DNA of 64,000 nucleotides from Gulosibacter macacae (GCF_003865375.1 NZ_RQVS01000012.1:1-64000), one strand, 5' to 3'. Positions 39,636 to 50,474 are shown, counted from the stretch's first letter. Numbers and translations: made by a program. Notes: a model not told the origin generated them from the sequence alone.

Positions 39636-41516
39636 TCATTCCGCCGTCAGCGCATCCTGCTCGCGATAGAGCGCCGCGTAGGTGCCGCCGGCGGCGACAA
39701 GTTCGTCGTGACTGCCCTGCTCAACGATGTGTCCGCGGTCAAGCACGTAGATCCGATCGGCACCCCGAATCGTCGAGAGCCGGTGCGCAATGGCAATAAC
39801 CGTGCGCCCCTCACGGGCCGCCTCGATAGCTCGCTGCACGTGGCGTTCACTCACGGTGTCGAGGGCGCTCGTCGCTTCGTCGAGGATGAGCACGGCCGGG
39901 TCGCGCAGGAGCACGCGCGCAATCGCGAGCCGCTGACGCTCACCGCCCGAAAGCCGCGTACCGCGCTCGCCCACGACAGTGTCATAGCCCTGCGGCAACG
40001 CAAGGATGCGTTCGTGGAGGTTCGCTGCCCGGCACGCCACTTCGAGCTCTTCCGCCGTCGCCTCAGGCTTCGCGAGCCGCAAGTTCGCGGCCACAGTGTC
40101 GTGCACGAGATACGACTCCTGGCTCACGACGCCGGTGTGCGCAACGATCGCATCGCGACGCAGCTCCCGCACATCATCGCCGGCAAAACGCACGGCACCG
40201 CCGGTGACGTCGTAAAGCCGAGTCGCGAGATAACCGACCGTGGTCTTGCCCGCACCCGAGGGCCCGACGAACGCGACAAACTCACCAGGGGCAACCCGGA
40301 AGTCAACGCCGTTGAGCGTTGGCGCCGCCGATTCCTGCGCGGTGGCATAGCGGAAGACGACGTCGTCGAACTCGACCTCGCCGAGGCGAGCGGTGTTCAC
40401 TTCGCGGGCGTCAGGTGCATCCACGATGGTCGGGCGCAGGTCGAGGTATTCAAAGATGCGCGCGAACAGTGCTTTCGAGGTCTGAATGTCGAGGCCGGTG
40501 CGCATGAGACCGAGCAGCGGCCTGCGCACCTGCATGTTCATCGAGGTGAACGCGACGATCGTGCCGGCGGTGACCTCGACGCCACCGGTAATGAGGTAGC
40601 CGGCGATCACGTAGACGATGATCGGCACGAGCCCCATGAGCACGCCCACGGCTGAGAAGAACCACTGGCCGCGCATCGCGAGTTCGAGCTGCAAGCGCAG
40701 CTGGGTGAGGTTGGCCGCGCGATAGCGCTCAGTTTCGGCACCCTCACGGCCAATCGTCTTCGTGAGCAACACTCCCGACACCGACAGGCTCTCTTGGGTG
40801 ATTGCGGTGAGATCAGCCAGCGAGCGCTGGGCACGGGTAGCGACGCGAGCCCGCACCTGGCCAACTCGGCGTTGCAAGACGAGTAGCGGCGGCAAGAACA
40901 CCACCGAGAGAATCGCGAGTCGCCAATCGAGCACGAACATCGCGGCAATGGATGCGGCCGCCGTCACGATATTGCCGAGGATCGCGGTAAACGTTGAGCG
41001 CAGCGTCGTCGCAATGCCACCCACGTCGTTCTGCAGACGCGATTGCAATTCGCCAGTCTTGGTCGCAGTGAAGAAGGCGAGGTCCATGGCGAGGAGGCGC
41101 TCGAACATCTGTACGCGCAGATCGTTCGCGACCGAGTTACCGATCTTCGCGGTGATCCACGTTTGCAAGAGGTCAATCGAGGCGACGATGACGCTGACCG
41201 CGAGCATGGCGATCGCGAGCCACCAGAGCACCTCAAGATTCGGGCCCGAGCCATCCACGGGGAAGAGCCCACGGTCGAAGATCTGTTGCGTAAGGAGCGC
41301 TGGCGCGACCCCGAGTGCCGAGGTGATGACGACGAGCAGGCCCGCCACCGCGAGGAGGCCCTTGTAGGCACCAAAGAGGCTGGCGACTCGACGCCACAGG
41401 CCCGGGATCTCGGGAGCATCGGCGTTCGCATCGCGCACGGCCTGTTCATCCTGATAGATGCCCGCTCCACCGCGGCCGCCACCAGCGCCGCCACCGCGAC
41501 CCATGCCCATACTCAA
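39636..41516 (-). CDS. ABC transporter, fused membrane and ATPase domains (exporter type)
   Basis: The product has 626 residues. A Gly/Met/Arg-rich N-terminal tail ([12 protein letters not shown]) precedes six transmembrane helices, then the nucleotide-binding domain: Walker [11 protein letters not shown] loop, signature [14 protein letters not shown], Walker [14 protein letters not shown], and H loop [10 protein letters not shown]. It likely works as a homodimer exporting a lipid or drug. The TTG at 41516 overlaps the desulfurase stop (TTGA) and is seven bases from GGGAGGT; ATG 41510 is an alternative. Confidence 0.92.
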   Translation of the reverse strand: MSMGMGRGGGAGGGRGGAGIYQDEQAVRDANADAPEIPGLWRRVASLFGAYKGLLAVAGLLVVITSALGVAPALLTQQIFDRGLFPVDGSGPNLEVLWWLAIAMLAVSVIVASIDLLQTWITAKIGNSVANDLRVQMFERLLAMDLAFFTATKTGELQSRLQNDVGGIATTLRSTFTAILGNIVTAAASIAAMFVLDWRLAILSVVFLPPLLVLQRRVGQVRARVATRAQRSLADLTAITQESLSVSGVLLTKTIGREGAETERYRAANLTQLRLQLELAMRGQWFFSAVGVLMGLVPIIVYVIAGYLITGGVEVTAGTIVAFTSMNMQVRRPLLGLMRTGLDIQTSKALFARIFEYLDLRPTIVDAPDAREVNTARLGEVEFDDVVFRYATAQESAAPTLNGVDFRVAPGEFVAFVGPSGAGKTTVGYLATRLYDVTGGAVRFAGDDVRELRRDAIVAHTGVVSQESYLVHDTVAANLRLAKPEATAEELEVACRAANLHERILALPQGYDTVVGERGTRLSGGERQRLAIARVLLRDPAVLILDEATSALDTVSERHVQRAIEAAREGRTVIAIAHRLSTIRGADRIYVLDRGHIVEQGSHDELVAAGGTYAALYREQDALTAE

Positions 41517-42733
41517 AGGCGCACCTCCCGATTTGATAGCCCGGCCTTCCGCGCCTGCGCGACCACCCCGGGCAAGGATGCATCAAGCGCAGCAAGTTCT
41601 TCCGCCGTCGTTTCGGCGCCCACCGTAAAGCGCAGGGCGCCGCGCGCCGTGGCTTCGTCGAGTCCGGTGGCGAGCAGTACGTGGCTCGGTTCGGGAATGC
41701 CGGCCTGGCAAGCCGAGCCGGTCGACGCCGAAACGCCCGCCATATCGAGGAGGAACAGCAGCGAGTCGCCCTGGCTCCCGGGGAAGGTGAAGTGGGCGTT
41801 GCCGGGAAGCCGCGCGGGCACCTCGGTACCGGCGTCATCGAGGATGGCGTCGGGATCGTCACCGCGCAGCTCCGCCTCGGGTGCGTGGTGGCGTACGAGC
41901 CACAACACCTCATCGCGAGCACGGCGTTGGCTCGCGGCTGCTTCTTCGGCGTGAGCGACCAGCTCATCAGCGACGGCCGCGAAGGCGAGCGCACCGACCA
42001 CATCCTGGGTGCCGGAACGGAAACCGAGTTGCTGGCCGCCGCCGTGCAAGAGCGCCTCGGGCGAGGTGCCACGAGCCACCGCGAGCGCCCCGACGCCCAC
42101 CGGCCCGCCCACCTTATGCGCCGAAACGCTGAGGGCGGCGACGCCAAGGTCGTGCAACGAAACCGGCAGCTGGCCGTAACTCGCCACCGCGTCAATGTGC
42201 ACCGGCACACCCGCTGCCGCCGCGAGTTGCGCCACCGCGCGCACCGGTTGCACCGTGCCGATCTCATTGTTCGCATGCAAGAGCGTCACGAGCGCCACAT
42301 CGGCCCCGCCGTCGCCAGCAAGCTCCTGCTCCAGAGCCGCGAGATCGACGCGACCCACCGCATCCACTGGGAGCCATGTCACCTGCGCACCCTGCCGGTC
42401 AACAAGCCAAGCCACCGCATCGAGCGTCGAGTGGTGTTCGGCGCGCGTGGTAAGGATGCGGGGGCGGGCGGCGTCGCGATTTCGCGCCCACCACAGTCCC
42501 TTAATCGCAAGATTGATTGATTCGGTGCCACCCGAGGTGAGCACCGTTTCGATTGCCTCGGCGCCGAGTGATGCGCCAATGCGCGCACGTGCGTCTTCGA
42601 GCGCGCGCCGGGCGCGCTGGCCGTGCGCGTGGATCGATGAGGGATTGCCGAGCCGATCGAGCGCGTCAACCAGCGCCGCGCGAGCGGCCGGATGCAGGGG
42701 CGCGGTGGCAGCGTGATCGAAGTAGGCAGGCAT
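41513..42733 (-). CDS. Cysteine desulfurase (NifS/IscS family)
   Basis: The product has 406 residues and is PLP-dependent. The PLP lysine is in SVSAHKVGGPVGVGAL, the His stacking on PLP in TRAEHHSTLDA, and the catalytic Cys is in STGSACQAGIPEPSHVLL. The N terminus AYFDHAATAPLHP is typical. It transfers sulfur from cysteine to tRNA-thiolation or Fe-S assembly; the mnmA gene downstream supports the former. First gene of the operon. Confidence 0.94.
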   Translation of the reverse strand: MPAYFDHAATAPLHPAARAALVDALDRLGNPSSIHAHGQRARRALEDARARIGASLGAEAIETVLTSGGTESINLAIKGLWWARNRDAARPRILTTRAEHHSTLDAVAWLVDRQGAQVTWLPVDAVGRVDLAALEQELAGDGGADVALVTLLHANNEIGTVQPVRAVAQLAAAAGVPVHIDAVASYGQLPVSLHDLGVAALSVSAHKVGGPVGVGALAVARGTSPEALLHGGGQQLGFRSGTQDVVGALAFAAVADELVAHAEEAAASQRRARDEVLWLVRHHAPEAELRGDDPDAILDDAGTEVPARLPGNAHFTFPGSQGDSLLFLLDMAGVSASTGSACQAGIPEPSHVLLATGLDEATARGALRFTVGAETTAEELAALDASLPGVVAQARKAGLSNREVRL

Positions 42734-42876
42734 GACTCACATTGTCCCACCGGCACCTCGGCGCTAGAGTTCACTATCGTTCTTGGCGTAATTCGTTCAC
42801 AGCACAATCCGCATGGTCTGACTCATACCCTCAGTAGACTCGTTGCGTCGCCATTCGCCGCCAACGGAGCAACTTC

Positions 42877-44940
42877 ATGACCGCATCCACGACTCTCGAC
42901 CTCGGCGTCATCGCCACGCCTGAAGGTCCGCGTCTGCGCGTGTGGAGCCGTCATGCCACGAGCATGACGCTCGTTCTTTTCGACGATGATGCCCCGGTTG
43001 CCACGCTGCCGATGGGCCGCGATGGCGATGTGTGGGAGGTGGCGACGCCCGAGTTGCACCCCGGCCGCCGCTACGCCCTGCGCGTTGACGGCCCGCAGGG
43101 TGGCCCGCACCGCTTTGATCCGACGCTCGACAGCCTCGACCCGTACGCCCGGCACATTGAGAACGTCGGCACGGCGGCCTCACCGCACTGGCTTTCGGTC
43201 GTGGTAGCCGACGAGCAGTTTGATTGGGGCACAGTGAGCGCGCCCGAGACGCCGCTGCGCGACACCGTCATTTATGAGGCGCATGTCAAAGGCCTCACAC
43301 AGCTCGCACCCTTCGTGCCTGAGCATCTGCGCGGCACCTACGCCGGCCTCGCTTCGACCGAGATGATCGCGCACCTCAAGCGCCTCGGCATCACGGCCAT
43401 TGAATTGCTCCCCGTGCACGCCTTTGACAGCGAGCGTCACCTGCGCGCGCAAGACATGACGAACTACTGGGGCTACAACACCCTCGGTTTCTTCGCTCCG
43501 CACGCCGCCTACGCGACCGAGGCTGCCCGCGCCGAGGGCCCGGAAGCCGTCGCCCGCGAGTTCAAGGGCATGGTGCGCCTCCTGCACGAAGCCGGCATCG
43601 AGGTCTATCTCGATGTGGTCTACAACCACACTGCCGATGAGGGCATCGACGCGCCGCCACGACTTTTCCGCGGCCTCGATAACGCGAGCTACTATCGCCA
43701 CGACCTCAGCGGACGCCTGCTCGATGTGACCGGTTGCGGTAACTCGGTGGATGCATCGAAGCCGATCGTGCAGCAGCTCATTATTGACTCGCTGCGGTAT
43801 TGGCACGAAGAGTTCGGCATCGACGGCTTCCGCTTCGATCTCGCTGTGACGCTCGGTCGGGATGCACATCACAGCTTCTCAACGCACCACCCGTTACTCA
43901 CGGCCATCGCCAACGACGAACGCCTCGAGGGCGTCAAGATGATTGCTGAGCCGTGGGACGTCGGAGTTGGTGGTTGGCAGACCGGCCACTTTCCGCCCGG
44001 CTGGTCGGAATGGAACGACGAATACCGCGACCGTGTGCGCCGCTTCTGGGTCGAAAGCTTCGCGCAGGCCCGCATTACCGGACAGCACCGCGAGGGCGTC
44101 GGCAAACTCACGACCGCGATGGCGGGCTCGTCGAACCGATTCTCGGATGCTCGTGGTCCGATCGCCTCGGTGAACTTCGTCACCGCCCACGATGGCTTCA
44201 CGATGCGCGACCTCGTGTCGTACAACGTGAAGCACAACCTGCTCAACGGCGAACTCAATCGCGACGGCACCGGCGAGAACCACTCGTACAACTTCGGCTT
44301 CGAGGGTGAAACGAGCGACGACCGCATCAATGCGTTGCGTCGACTCTCAACGCGCAACCTTGTGGGCACGCTCCTGCTTTCAGCCGGGGTGCCGATGCTC
44401 GTCGCGGGCGATGAGATCGCTCGTACTCAAGACGGCAATAACAACCCGTATAACCAGGACAACGAAACCGGCTGGGTGGACTGGAGCACCTTCGAATACC
44501 AGACGGCGCATTTCCATCACGTGCGACGCTTGCTCGAGATTCGCCACAACTATCCCGTGTTGCGACCGGTGCGCTACAACCACACCACCGAGATCATCGA
44601 AGGGGCCTCGCGGCTCGATTGGTTCGACGCGCTCGGCGGCTCGATGGATGAGTGGGAGTGGAACTCCCCCGCCACTCGGTCGGTGCAATACCTGGCTTCG
44701 ACCCGCACCGAAGAAGGCGACATCATCCGCGTGCTCGTTGTCGTCCACGGAGTGGAAGACCCGGCGCCGTTCCGGTTGCCGAAGGTCGATGGCATCGAGT
44801 ACTACCGCCTGCTGTGGGACTCGGCGGTGGAGCACATCGCTGAAATCGACACCGATGCCATGTCGCTCGTCGTACCCGGCCAGCGGATGCGGGTGACCGG
44901 ACCGTCGATGCGCGTCTACGAGGTCATTGGCTCGGACTAG
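42877..44940 (+). CDS. glgX: Second glycogen debranching enzyme (GlgX paralogue)
   Basis: The product has 687 residues. Same GH13 layout as the first copy: GIDGFRFDLAV (nucleophile about 319), MIAEPWDVG (acid/base about 357), VTAHDGFTMRDLVSYNVKHN, GDEIARTQDGNNNPYNQDNE. It differs in a shorter N-terminal module and lacks the long C-terminal tail, so specificity may differ. ATG 42877 with GGAG upstream. It is followed by a repeat, then glgE and glgB. Confidence 0.93.
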   Translation: MTASTTLDLGVIATPEGPRLRVWSRHATSMTLVLFDDDAPVATLPMGRDGDVWEVATPELHPGRRYALRVDGPQGGPHRFDPTLDSLDPYARHIENVGTAASPHWLSVVVADEQFDWGTVSAPETPLRDTVIYEAHVKGLTQLAPFVPEHLRGTYAGLASTEMIAHLKRLGITAIELLPVHAFDSERHLRAQDMTNYWGYNTLGFFAPHAAYATEAARAEGPEAVAREFKGMVRLLHEAGIEVYLDVVYNHTADEGIDAPPRLFRGLDNASYYRHDLSGRLLDVTGCGNSVDASKPIVQQLIIDSLRYWHEEFGIDGFRFDLAVTLGRDAHHSFSTHHPLLTAIANDERLEGVKMIAEPWDVGVGGWQTGHFPPGWSEWNDEYRDRVRRFWVESFAQARITGQHREGVGKLTTAMAGSSNRFSDARGPIASVNFVTAHDGFTMRDLVSYNVKHNLLNGELNRDGTGENHSYNFGFEGETSDDRINALRRLSTRNLVGTLLLSAGVPMLVAGDEIARTQDGNNNPYNQDNETGWVDWSTFEYQTAHFHHVRRLLEIRHNYPVLRPVRYNHTTEIIEGASRLDWFDALGGSMDEWEWNSPATRSVQYLASTRTEEGDIIRVLVVVHGVEDPAPFRLPKVDGIEYYRLLWDSAVEHIAEIDTDAMSLVVPGQRMRVTGPSMRVYEVIGSD

Positions 44941-44947
44941 GTGGGCG

Positions 44948-45022
44948 GGTCTCGATCCGCTTCGCTACTCGACCAGCCAAAGTATGGGTGGTCGAGTAGG
45001 AGCGCAGCGACGGATCGAGACC
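44948..45022. repeat. Dispersed palindromic repeat forming a long hairpin
   Basis: GGTCTCGATCCG (44948-44959) pairs with CGGATCGAGACC (45011-45022), and inside it CTCGACCA pairs with TGGTCGAG. It belongs to the same family as 12161-12275 and sits between glgX2 and glgE, where it may weaken read-through or protect mRNA ends. Confidence 0.8.
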
Positions 45023-45080
45023 AGTCGTCGCAACTGGACCAACCAGCACTTCGTCACTGCGAGTTGGTAGCGTCTGAAGA

Positions 45081-47135
45081 GTGACGACGACGACTCCCGC
45101 CTCGAACGCCCCAGTCCCCGCCGAGACCGCCGAGACCGGCTTCCCCGGGTCCGGCTATGCGCCCGTCTACGGCCGCATCCCGATCATGGATCTGCGTCCC
45201 CAGATCGCCGATCAGCTCTTCCAGACGAAGGCCTATGTCGGCGAAGTTGTGCCGTTCTCGTGCGTCGCTTTCCGCGAAGGCCACGACAAGATTGCCGTCG
45301 ATCTCGTGCTCTCGTCGCCCGAGCGCATTGCCCAGCGCATCCGAATGAAGCCCGGTCGCCCCGGCCTCGATGAGTGGCGCGCGACCGCGCAACTCGCCAT
45401 CGACGGTGAGTGGACCTGGCATGTCGAGGCCTTCGGCGATGACTTCGCGACCTGGCGCCACAACGCCGAGATCAAAGTGCCCGCCGGCATCGATGTCGAA
45501 CTCATGCTCGAAGAGGGCGCCCGTGTACTCGACCGCGCCGCCGCCAATGCTCGCGACGCCGCCCGCACCCTGCTCGTCACCGCAGCCGAGAACGCCCGCA
45601 ACTCCGCGAGTTCGACCCGAGAACGACTCAACGCCCTACTCGCCCCGCGCGTGCGTGATGAACTCGCCGCACGTCCGGTGCGTTCGATCATTACCCGCTC
45701 GCAGGATCGCACCATCCGAGTCGAGCGCCAGCGCGCCGGGTACGGCGCTTGGTACGAGTTCTTCCCCCGCTCGGAAGGTGCTGTGCGCGGCGCCGACGGC
45801 ACCTGGACTTCAGGCAACTTCCGCACCGCGACCGAGCGCCTCGAAGGCGTCGCCGGCATGGGCTTCGATGTGCTCTACCTGCCGCCGATTCACCCCATCG
45901 GTGTCACCAACCGCAAGGGTCCGAACAACACGCTCGTGGCCAGCGACACCGACCCGGGTTCGCCCTGGGCCATCGGTGGCGAGGGCGGCGGTCACCAGGA
46001 TGTGCACCCCGACCTTGGTACGGTCGAGGACTTCCAAGCCTTCCGCACTCGCGCCGCAGAACTCGGCCTCGAGATCGCGCTCGACCTCGCCCTCCAGGCG
46101 ACGCCTGACCACCCGTGGGTGGCAGAGCATCCCGAGTGGTTCACCACGCTCGCCGACGGCACCATCGCCTATGCCGAGAACCCGCCAAAGAAATACCAGG
46201 ACATCTACCCGGTCAACTTCGACAACGACCGCAATGGCTTCTACAGCGAGGTGCTCGAGGTCGTCGAATACTGGGTTGGTCTCGGCGTAAAGATTTTCCG
46301 CGTCGACAACCCGCACACAAAGCCCCTGCAGTTCTGGGAGTGGCTCATTCATGAGGTCAACGCGAAGCACCCCGAGGTGATCTTCCTTGCCGAAGCGTTC
46401 ACGCGCCCGGCCGTGATGCAATCGCTCGCGAAGGCTGGCTTCCACCAGTCGTACTCGTACTTCACCTGGCGCAACACCCGCGAAGAGCTCGAAGAGTTCC
46501 TCACTTCGATCTCGCACGACACGAGCGATTTCATGCGCCCGAACCTCTTCGTGAACACCCCCGACATCCTCACCGAATACCTGCAGCACGGTGGCCGCCC
46601 CGCCTATGAGGCGCGCGCCGTGATCGCCGCGATGGCGAGCCCGCTCTGGGGCATGTACGCCGGGTTCGAGCTCATCGAGAACGTCGCCCGGCCGGGATCA
46701 GAGGAGAACATCGACAACGAAAAGTACGAGTACAAGCAGCGCGATTGGGCAGGTGAAGAAGCCGCTGGCACCTCGATTGCCCCGCTCATCCGCCGTCTCA
46801 ATGAGATTCGCCGGGCGCACCCAGCGCTCGCACAATTGCGCAACTTCGAAGTGCAATCGGCCGATAACCCGAACCTGCTCGCGTTCTCGAAGCATCTCGC
46901 CGCTGACTACACCTCGACTGGCATCACCGACACCATCGTCGTCGTCGTCAATCTCGACCCAGTCAACACGCACGAGGCGACTCTGCACCTCGACGTCACC
47001 AAGTTCGGGATGCAACCGGGCGCCGGTTTCCAGGTAGAAGAGTTGCTCACCGGCGAGATCTGGGATTGGTCGGGATCGAACTACGTTCGACTCGCACCTG
47101 GGCAGTCTCACGTCGTCAGCGTGCGACACAGCTAG
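45081..47135 (+). CDS. glgE: Alpha-1,4-glucan:maltose-1-phosphate maltosyltransferase GlgE
   Basis: The product has 684 residues. It extends alpha-1,4 glucans using maltose 1-phosphate. The N-terminal DUF3416-type domain contains IPIMDLRPQI. The GH13 domain has WYEFFPRSEGA, the nucleophile region KIFRVDNPHTKPLQFWEWL (Asp about 408) and acid/base region IFLAEAFTRP (Glu about 437), plus KKYQDIYPVNFDND, typical of GlgE. It begins at GTG 45081. Maltose 1-phosphate must come from TreS/Mak or GlgM encoded elsewhere; neither is in the window. Confidence 0.95.
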   Translation: MTTTTPASNAPVPAETAETGFPGSGYAPVYGRIPIMDLRPQIADQLFQTKAYVGEVVPFSCVAFREGHDKIAVDLVLSSPERIAQRIRMKPGRPGLDEWRATAQLAIDGEWTWHVEAFGDDFATWRHNAEIKVPAGIDVELMLEEGARVLDRAAANARDAARTLLVTAAENARNSASSTRERLNALLAPRVRDELAARPVRSIITRSQDRTIRVERQRAGYGAWYEFFPRSEGAVRGADGTWTSGNFRTATERLEGVAGMGFDVLYLPPIHPIGVTNRKGPNNTLVASDTDPGSPWAIGGEGGGHQDVHPDLGTVEDFQAFRTRAAELGLEIALDLALQATPDHPWVAEHPEWFTTLADGTIAYAENPPKKYQDIYPVNFDNDRNGFYSEVLEVVEYWVGLGVKIFRVDNPHTKPLQFWEWLIHEVNAKHPEVIFLAEAFTRPAVMQSLAKAGFHQSYSYFTWRNTREELEEFLTSISHDTSDFMRPNLFVNTPDILTEYLQHGGRPAYEARAVIAAMASPLWGMYAGFELIENVARPGSEENIDNEKYEYKQRDWAGEEAAGTSIAPLIRRLNEIRRAHPALAQLRNFEVQSADNPNLLAFSKHLAADYTSTGITDTIVVVVNLDPVNTHEATLHLDVTKFGMQPGAGFQVEELLTGEIWDWSGSNYVRLAPGQSHVVSVRHS

Positions 47136-47174
47136 TTCCGAGTAGCCTCGCGAGACCACGAAGAGAGGATGCCC

Positions 47175-49451
47175 ATGTTTGCGCATGACGCCACCGCGCC
47201 GAACGAACCAGGCGGGCCGAGCCAATCGGGCGAGCCGATCCAGCCGACTGAGCCTGCCGCACAGGTTCCCGAGCGCCGGATTTCGCTCATCCCCGATGGC
47301 GAATTGCTTGCCATCGCCGAAGGCCGCCACGGAAATCCGCACGGCGTGCTCGGACAGCATCCTGACCCCACGCGCATCGATCTTGTCACCGTGCGCGCGC
47401 GTCGTCCGCTCGCGAAGTCCGTGGCCGTAGTGCTCGGCTCGACCGGACGCCGCGTCGAACTTGAGCACGTGGGCTTCGGTGTCTGGGAGGCCGAGCACGA
47501 GTTCGGGCTCGACGACTACCAGATCGAAACCACGTACGACGACGGCGTGCCGCACCTCGCCGATGACCCCTACCGGTTCACGCCCTCGATTGGCGAGATG
47601 GACCTCTACCTCATCGGTGAGGGTCGCCACGAGCGGCTGTGGGATGTTCTCGGTGCCCATGTGCGTGAGCACTGGGGCACGAAGCAGCTCGCCAACGGCA
47701 CCTCGTTCGCGGTGTGGGCACCGCACGCTCAGGCCGTGCGCGTGACCGGCTCATTCAATAACTGGGATGGGTCGCAGCACGCCATGCGCAAACTCGGCGA
47801 CCTCGGCGTCTGGGAGCTGTTCATCCCCGGCGTCGGCGCGCACGAGACCTACAAGTTCCAGATCTTCACCTGGGGCAACGAATGGCTCGACAAGGCCGAC
47901 CCAATGGCCCGTCACGCCGAGCGTCCGCCGCACACTGCCTCGGTGGTGCCGGCGCCGTCTGCCCACGAGTGGGGCGACGACGAGTGGCTCGCCAAGCGTG
48001 CTTCGTCAGATCCGCACAACGGCCCGATGAGCGTGTACGAGTTGCACGCCATGTCGTGGCGTCCGGGGCTCGGCTACCGCGAACTCGCGGATGAACTCAT
48101 CCCCTATCTCGACGAGATGGGCTTCACGCACGTCGAGTTCATGCCGCTGGCCGAGCATCCCTTCGGCGGTTCGTGGGGCTACCAGGTGACCGGCTACTAC
48201 GCGCCCACCTCGCGCCTCGGCTCGCCCGATGACCTGCGTTACCTCATCGACCGGCTGCATCAGGCCGGCTACGGCGTGATCATGGACTGGGTGCCGGGTC
48301 ACTTCCCGAAAGACTCTTTCGGCCTCGCGAAGTTCGACGGTCAGGCCCTCTACGAACACCCCGACCCGCGCCTCGGCGAACAGTCGGATTGGGGCACGCT
48401 CGTCTTCGATTTCGGCAACTCGCAGGTGCGCAACTTCCTCGTGGCGAACGCGCTCTACTGGCTCGAAGAGTTCCACATTGACGGGCTGCGCGTCGACGCG
48501 GTTGCCTCGATGATCTACCGCGACTACTCGCGCGATGAGTGGATTCCGAACCGCGACGGTGGCCGCGAGTACTACGAGGCCATCGACTTCCTCAAAGAGG
48601 TCAACGGCACCGCCTACAAGCTCTACCCCGGCATCGTCATGATCGCGGAGGAATCAACGAGCTTCCCCGGCATCACGCGCCCCACCGATTGGGGCGGCAT
48701 GGGCTTCGGTTTGAAGTGGAACATGGGTTGGATGAACGACAACCTGCGCTACTTCGCGAAGGACCCGATCTACCGCCGCTACCACCACGGCGAACTCACC
48801 TTCTCGTTCGTCTACGTGTGGAGCGAGCAGTTCATGCTGCCGATTTCGCACGATGAGGTCGTGCACGGCAAGGGGTCGATGTTCGACAAGATGCCGGGCG
48901 ACGACTGGCAGAAGGCCGCCAACCTGCGCCTGTTCTACAGCTACCAATGGGGCCACCCGGGCAAGCAACTGCTGTTCATGGGCCAAGAATTCGGTCAGCC
49001 CTCCGAATGGAACGAAAACAAGGGGCTCGACTGGTGGCTGCTTGAGAACCCGACGTTCTCGGGCGTGCAACGCTACGTGGCTGAGCTCAACAAGCTCTAC
49101 CGTGAGCATCCCGCGCTTTGGGAGCTCGATCACGAACCCGGCGGGATGCAGTGGATCTCGGGCGAGGATGCAGACAATAGCCTCCTCGCGTTCCTCCGCC
49201 GCGATCGCTCCGGTGGCGAGCTTGCCTGCATCTTCAATTTCTCGAATCAGGCGCTCGAGGGTTACCGCATTGGCCTGCCGGCCGGGGGCGAATGGGTCGA
49301 GGCGCTCAACTCCGACGACCTCTGGTTTGGCGGTTCGGGCATCATGAACGGCCAGGTCACTGCCGATGGCGAGCCGATGCATGGCTTCGCGCAATCGGTG
49401 ACCCTGCGGGTGCCGCCGCTCGGTGCGGTCTTCCTGCGCCGCGCGAACTAG
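47175..49451 (+). CDS. glgB: 1,4-alpha-glucan branching enzyme GlgB
   Basis: The product has 758 residues. Two N-terminal beta domains (HPDPTRIDLVTVRA; WAPHAQAVRVTGSFNNWDG), then the GH13 barrel: nucleophile HIDGLRVDAVASMIYRDYSR (about 440) and acid/base MIAEESTSFPGITRPT (about 492), and LPISHDEVVHGKGSM. ATG 47175 is six bases after GAGAGG; the ATG at 47169 touches that sequence and is less likely. With glgE it makes branched glucan; the glgX and tre genes degrade it. Confidence 0.96.
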   Translation: MFAHDATAPNEPGGPSQSGEPIQPTEPAAQVPERRISLIPDGELLAIAEGRHGNPHGVLGQHPDPTRIDLVTVRARRPLAKSVAVVLGSTGRRVELEHVGFGVWEAEHEFGLDDYQIETTYDDGVPHLADDPYRFTPSIGEMDLYLIGEGRHERLWDVLGAHVREHWGTKQLANGTSFAVWAPHAQAVRVTGSFNNWDGSQHAMRKLGDLGVWELFIPGVGAHETYKFQIFTWGNEWLDKADPMARHAERPPHTASVVPAPSAHEWGDDEWLAKRASSDPHNGPMSVYELHAMSWRPGLGYRELADELIPYLDEMGFTHVEFMPLAEHPFGGSWGYQVTGYYAPTSRLGSPDDLRYLIDRLHQAGYGVIMDWVPGHFPKDSFGLAKFDGQALYEHPDPRLGEQSDWGTLVFDFGNSQVRNFLVANALYWLEEFHIDGLRVDAVASMIYRDYSRDEWIPNRDGGREYYEAIDFLKEVNGTAYKLYPGIVMIAEESTSFPGITRPTDWGGMGFGLKWNMGWMNDNLRYFAKDPIYRRYHHGELTFSFVYVWSEQFMLPISHDEVVHGKGSMFDKMPGDDWQKAANLRLFYSYQWGHPGKQLLFMGQEFGQPSEWNENKGLDWWLLENPTFSGVQRYVAELNKLYREHPALWELDHEPGGMQWISGEDADNSLLAFLRRDRSGGELACIFNFSNQALEGYRIGLPAGGEWVEALNSDDLWFGGSGIMNGQVTADGEPMHGFAQSVTLRVPPLGAVFLRRAN

Positions 49452-49466
49452 TTCGCGTAACGCTCG

Positions 49467-49510
49467 CTGAGGTTCTCGAAGCACCGAAGGTGGTGCGACG
49501 AGAACCTCAG
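49467..49510. terminator. Strong bidirectional hairpin after glgB
   Basis: CTGAGGTTCTCG (49467-49478) pairs perfectly over 12 bases with CGAGAACCTCAG (49499-49510), and the loop itself forms GCACC...GGTGC. It lies between convergent glgB and the YbbN-like gene. Confidence 0.75.
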
Positions 49511-49535
49511 GGCGTGCGGCTGGTCTCTGGACTGA

Positions 49536-50474
49536 CTACGCGAACAGCAAGCTCGTGAGGCGCTGGCGCGCGCGCTTGACTCGTGCATCCTCGGCGCCGA
49601 CAACATCGAAGAGTTCGAGCAGACGGTCACGCACGGCGCTCTTCCCCTCGTCGTCGAGCTTCGGGTAGAGGTTCAGCAGGCGCGAGAAGGCGTCGTCGAC
49701 ATGGCCACCCGAGAGGTCGAGGTCGGCAACATCGAATTGGGCGTCGAGGTCGTCGGGTGCCTCAGCGCCACGCTCGCGCACTTCGGCAAGCGTCTTGCCC
49801 TGGAGTCGGCCGAGCAGGTTGACCTGCGCGAGGCCAACCTTGGCGAGGTCGTCAGCGGGTGCCTCGGTGAGCGCCTGCTCGTAGTACTTCTTTGCCGCGG
49901 CGTAGTCGCCAAGGGCGAGCGCTTCCTGCGCGGCCTGGTGCAGCGGCGGCAGCGGGGGTTCGCTCGGCGCTTCGGCCTCGGCTCCACCCACCTCAACAAA
50001 GCCGTCGAGCCCCCGGGAAGCCGCGGCTTGGAGCAACTCATTGATCACCTGAACGATCTGCTCCCGCGGTGGGTTACCGCTGAACAGCGGCATTGGCTGA
50101 CCGCCGAAGAGCGCAATGACCTGCGGCTGGCTGCCGAGCTGCGAGTGCGCGTCGAGGTCAAGGCGCAGGAGCAACAGGCGCCCGCCTGCCTCGCGCACGA
50201 TGCTCTCGAGCACCGGTGAGAGTTCGCGCGATTCGTGCGACCACGAGGCGTGCATCTCAACGAGCACGGGCATCCGAGTAGAAAGCCGCGCAAACTCGTC
50301 GAGCTCCTGCTCGCCGCCGCTGATGACCACATCATCGACCTGCGCGAGCGGCGCCGCGTTCGTTGCCGGGGCACCGGGAGCGGCGCCGGCCGCATCCGGT
50401 TGGTTCGCGGCGAGACCGCTCAGGTCAACCGCGCCGCCCTGCGCTGCCGGATAGTTCGTCGTTTCGTCAGCCAT
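49536..50474 (-). CDS. CnoX/YbbN-like co-chaperone, thioredoxin fold without active-site Cys
   Basis: The product has 312 residues. The thioredoxin-like domain (PVLVEMHASWSHESRELSPV; RLLLLRLDLDAHSQL; SQPQVIALFGGQPMPLFSG) has Ser-His-Glu-Ser where the CxxC would be. A TPR-like helical C-terminal half follows (ALALGDYAAAKKYYEQALTE; DAQFDVADLDLSGGHVDDAF). This matches YbbN-like proteins, which bind unfolding clients; here it cannot do disulfide exchange. Its ATG overlaps the stop of the upstream gene by eight bases. Confidence 0.87.
   Translation of the reverse strand: MADETTNYPAAQGGAVDLSGLAANQPDAAGAAPGAPATNAAPLAQVDDVVISGGEQELDEFARLSTRMPVLVEMHASWSHESRELSPVLESIVREAGGRLLLLRLDLDAHSQLGSQPQVIALFGGQPMPLFSGNPPREQIVQVINELLQAAASRGLDGFVEVGGAEAEAPSEPPLPPLHQAAQEALALGDYAAAKKYYEQALTEAPADDLAKVGLAQVNLLGRLQGKTLAEVRERGAEAPDDLDAQFDVADLDLSGGHVDDAFSRLLNLYPKLDDEGKSAVRDRLLELFDVVGAEDARVKRARQRLTSLLFA

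Noticed and set aside
46698-47726. 342-codon minus-strand frame over the glgE/glgB junction
   Set aside because: It covers two well-supported plus-strand genes and has no family features.
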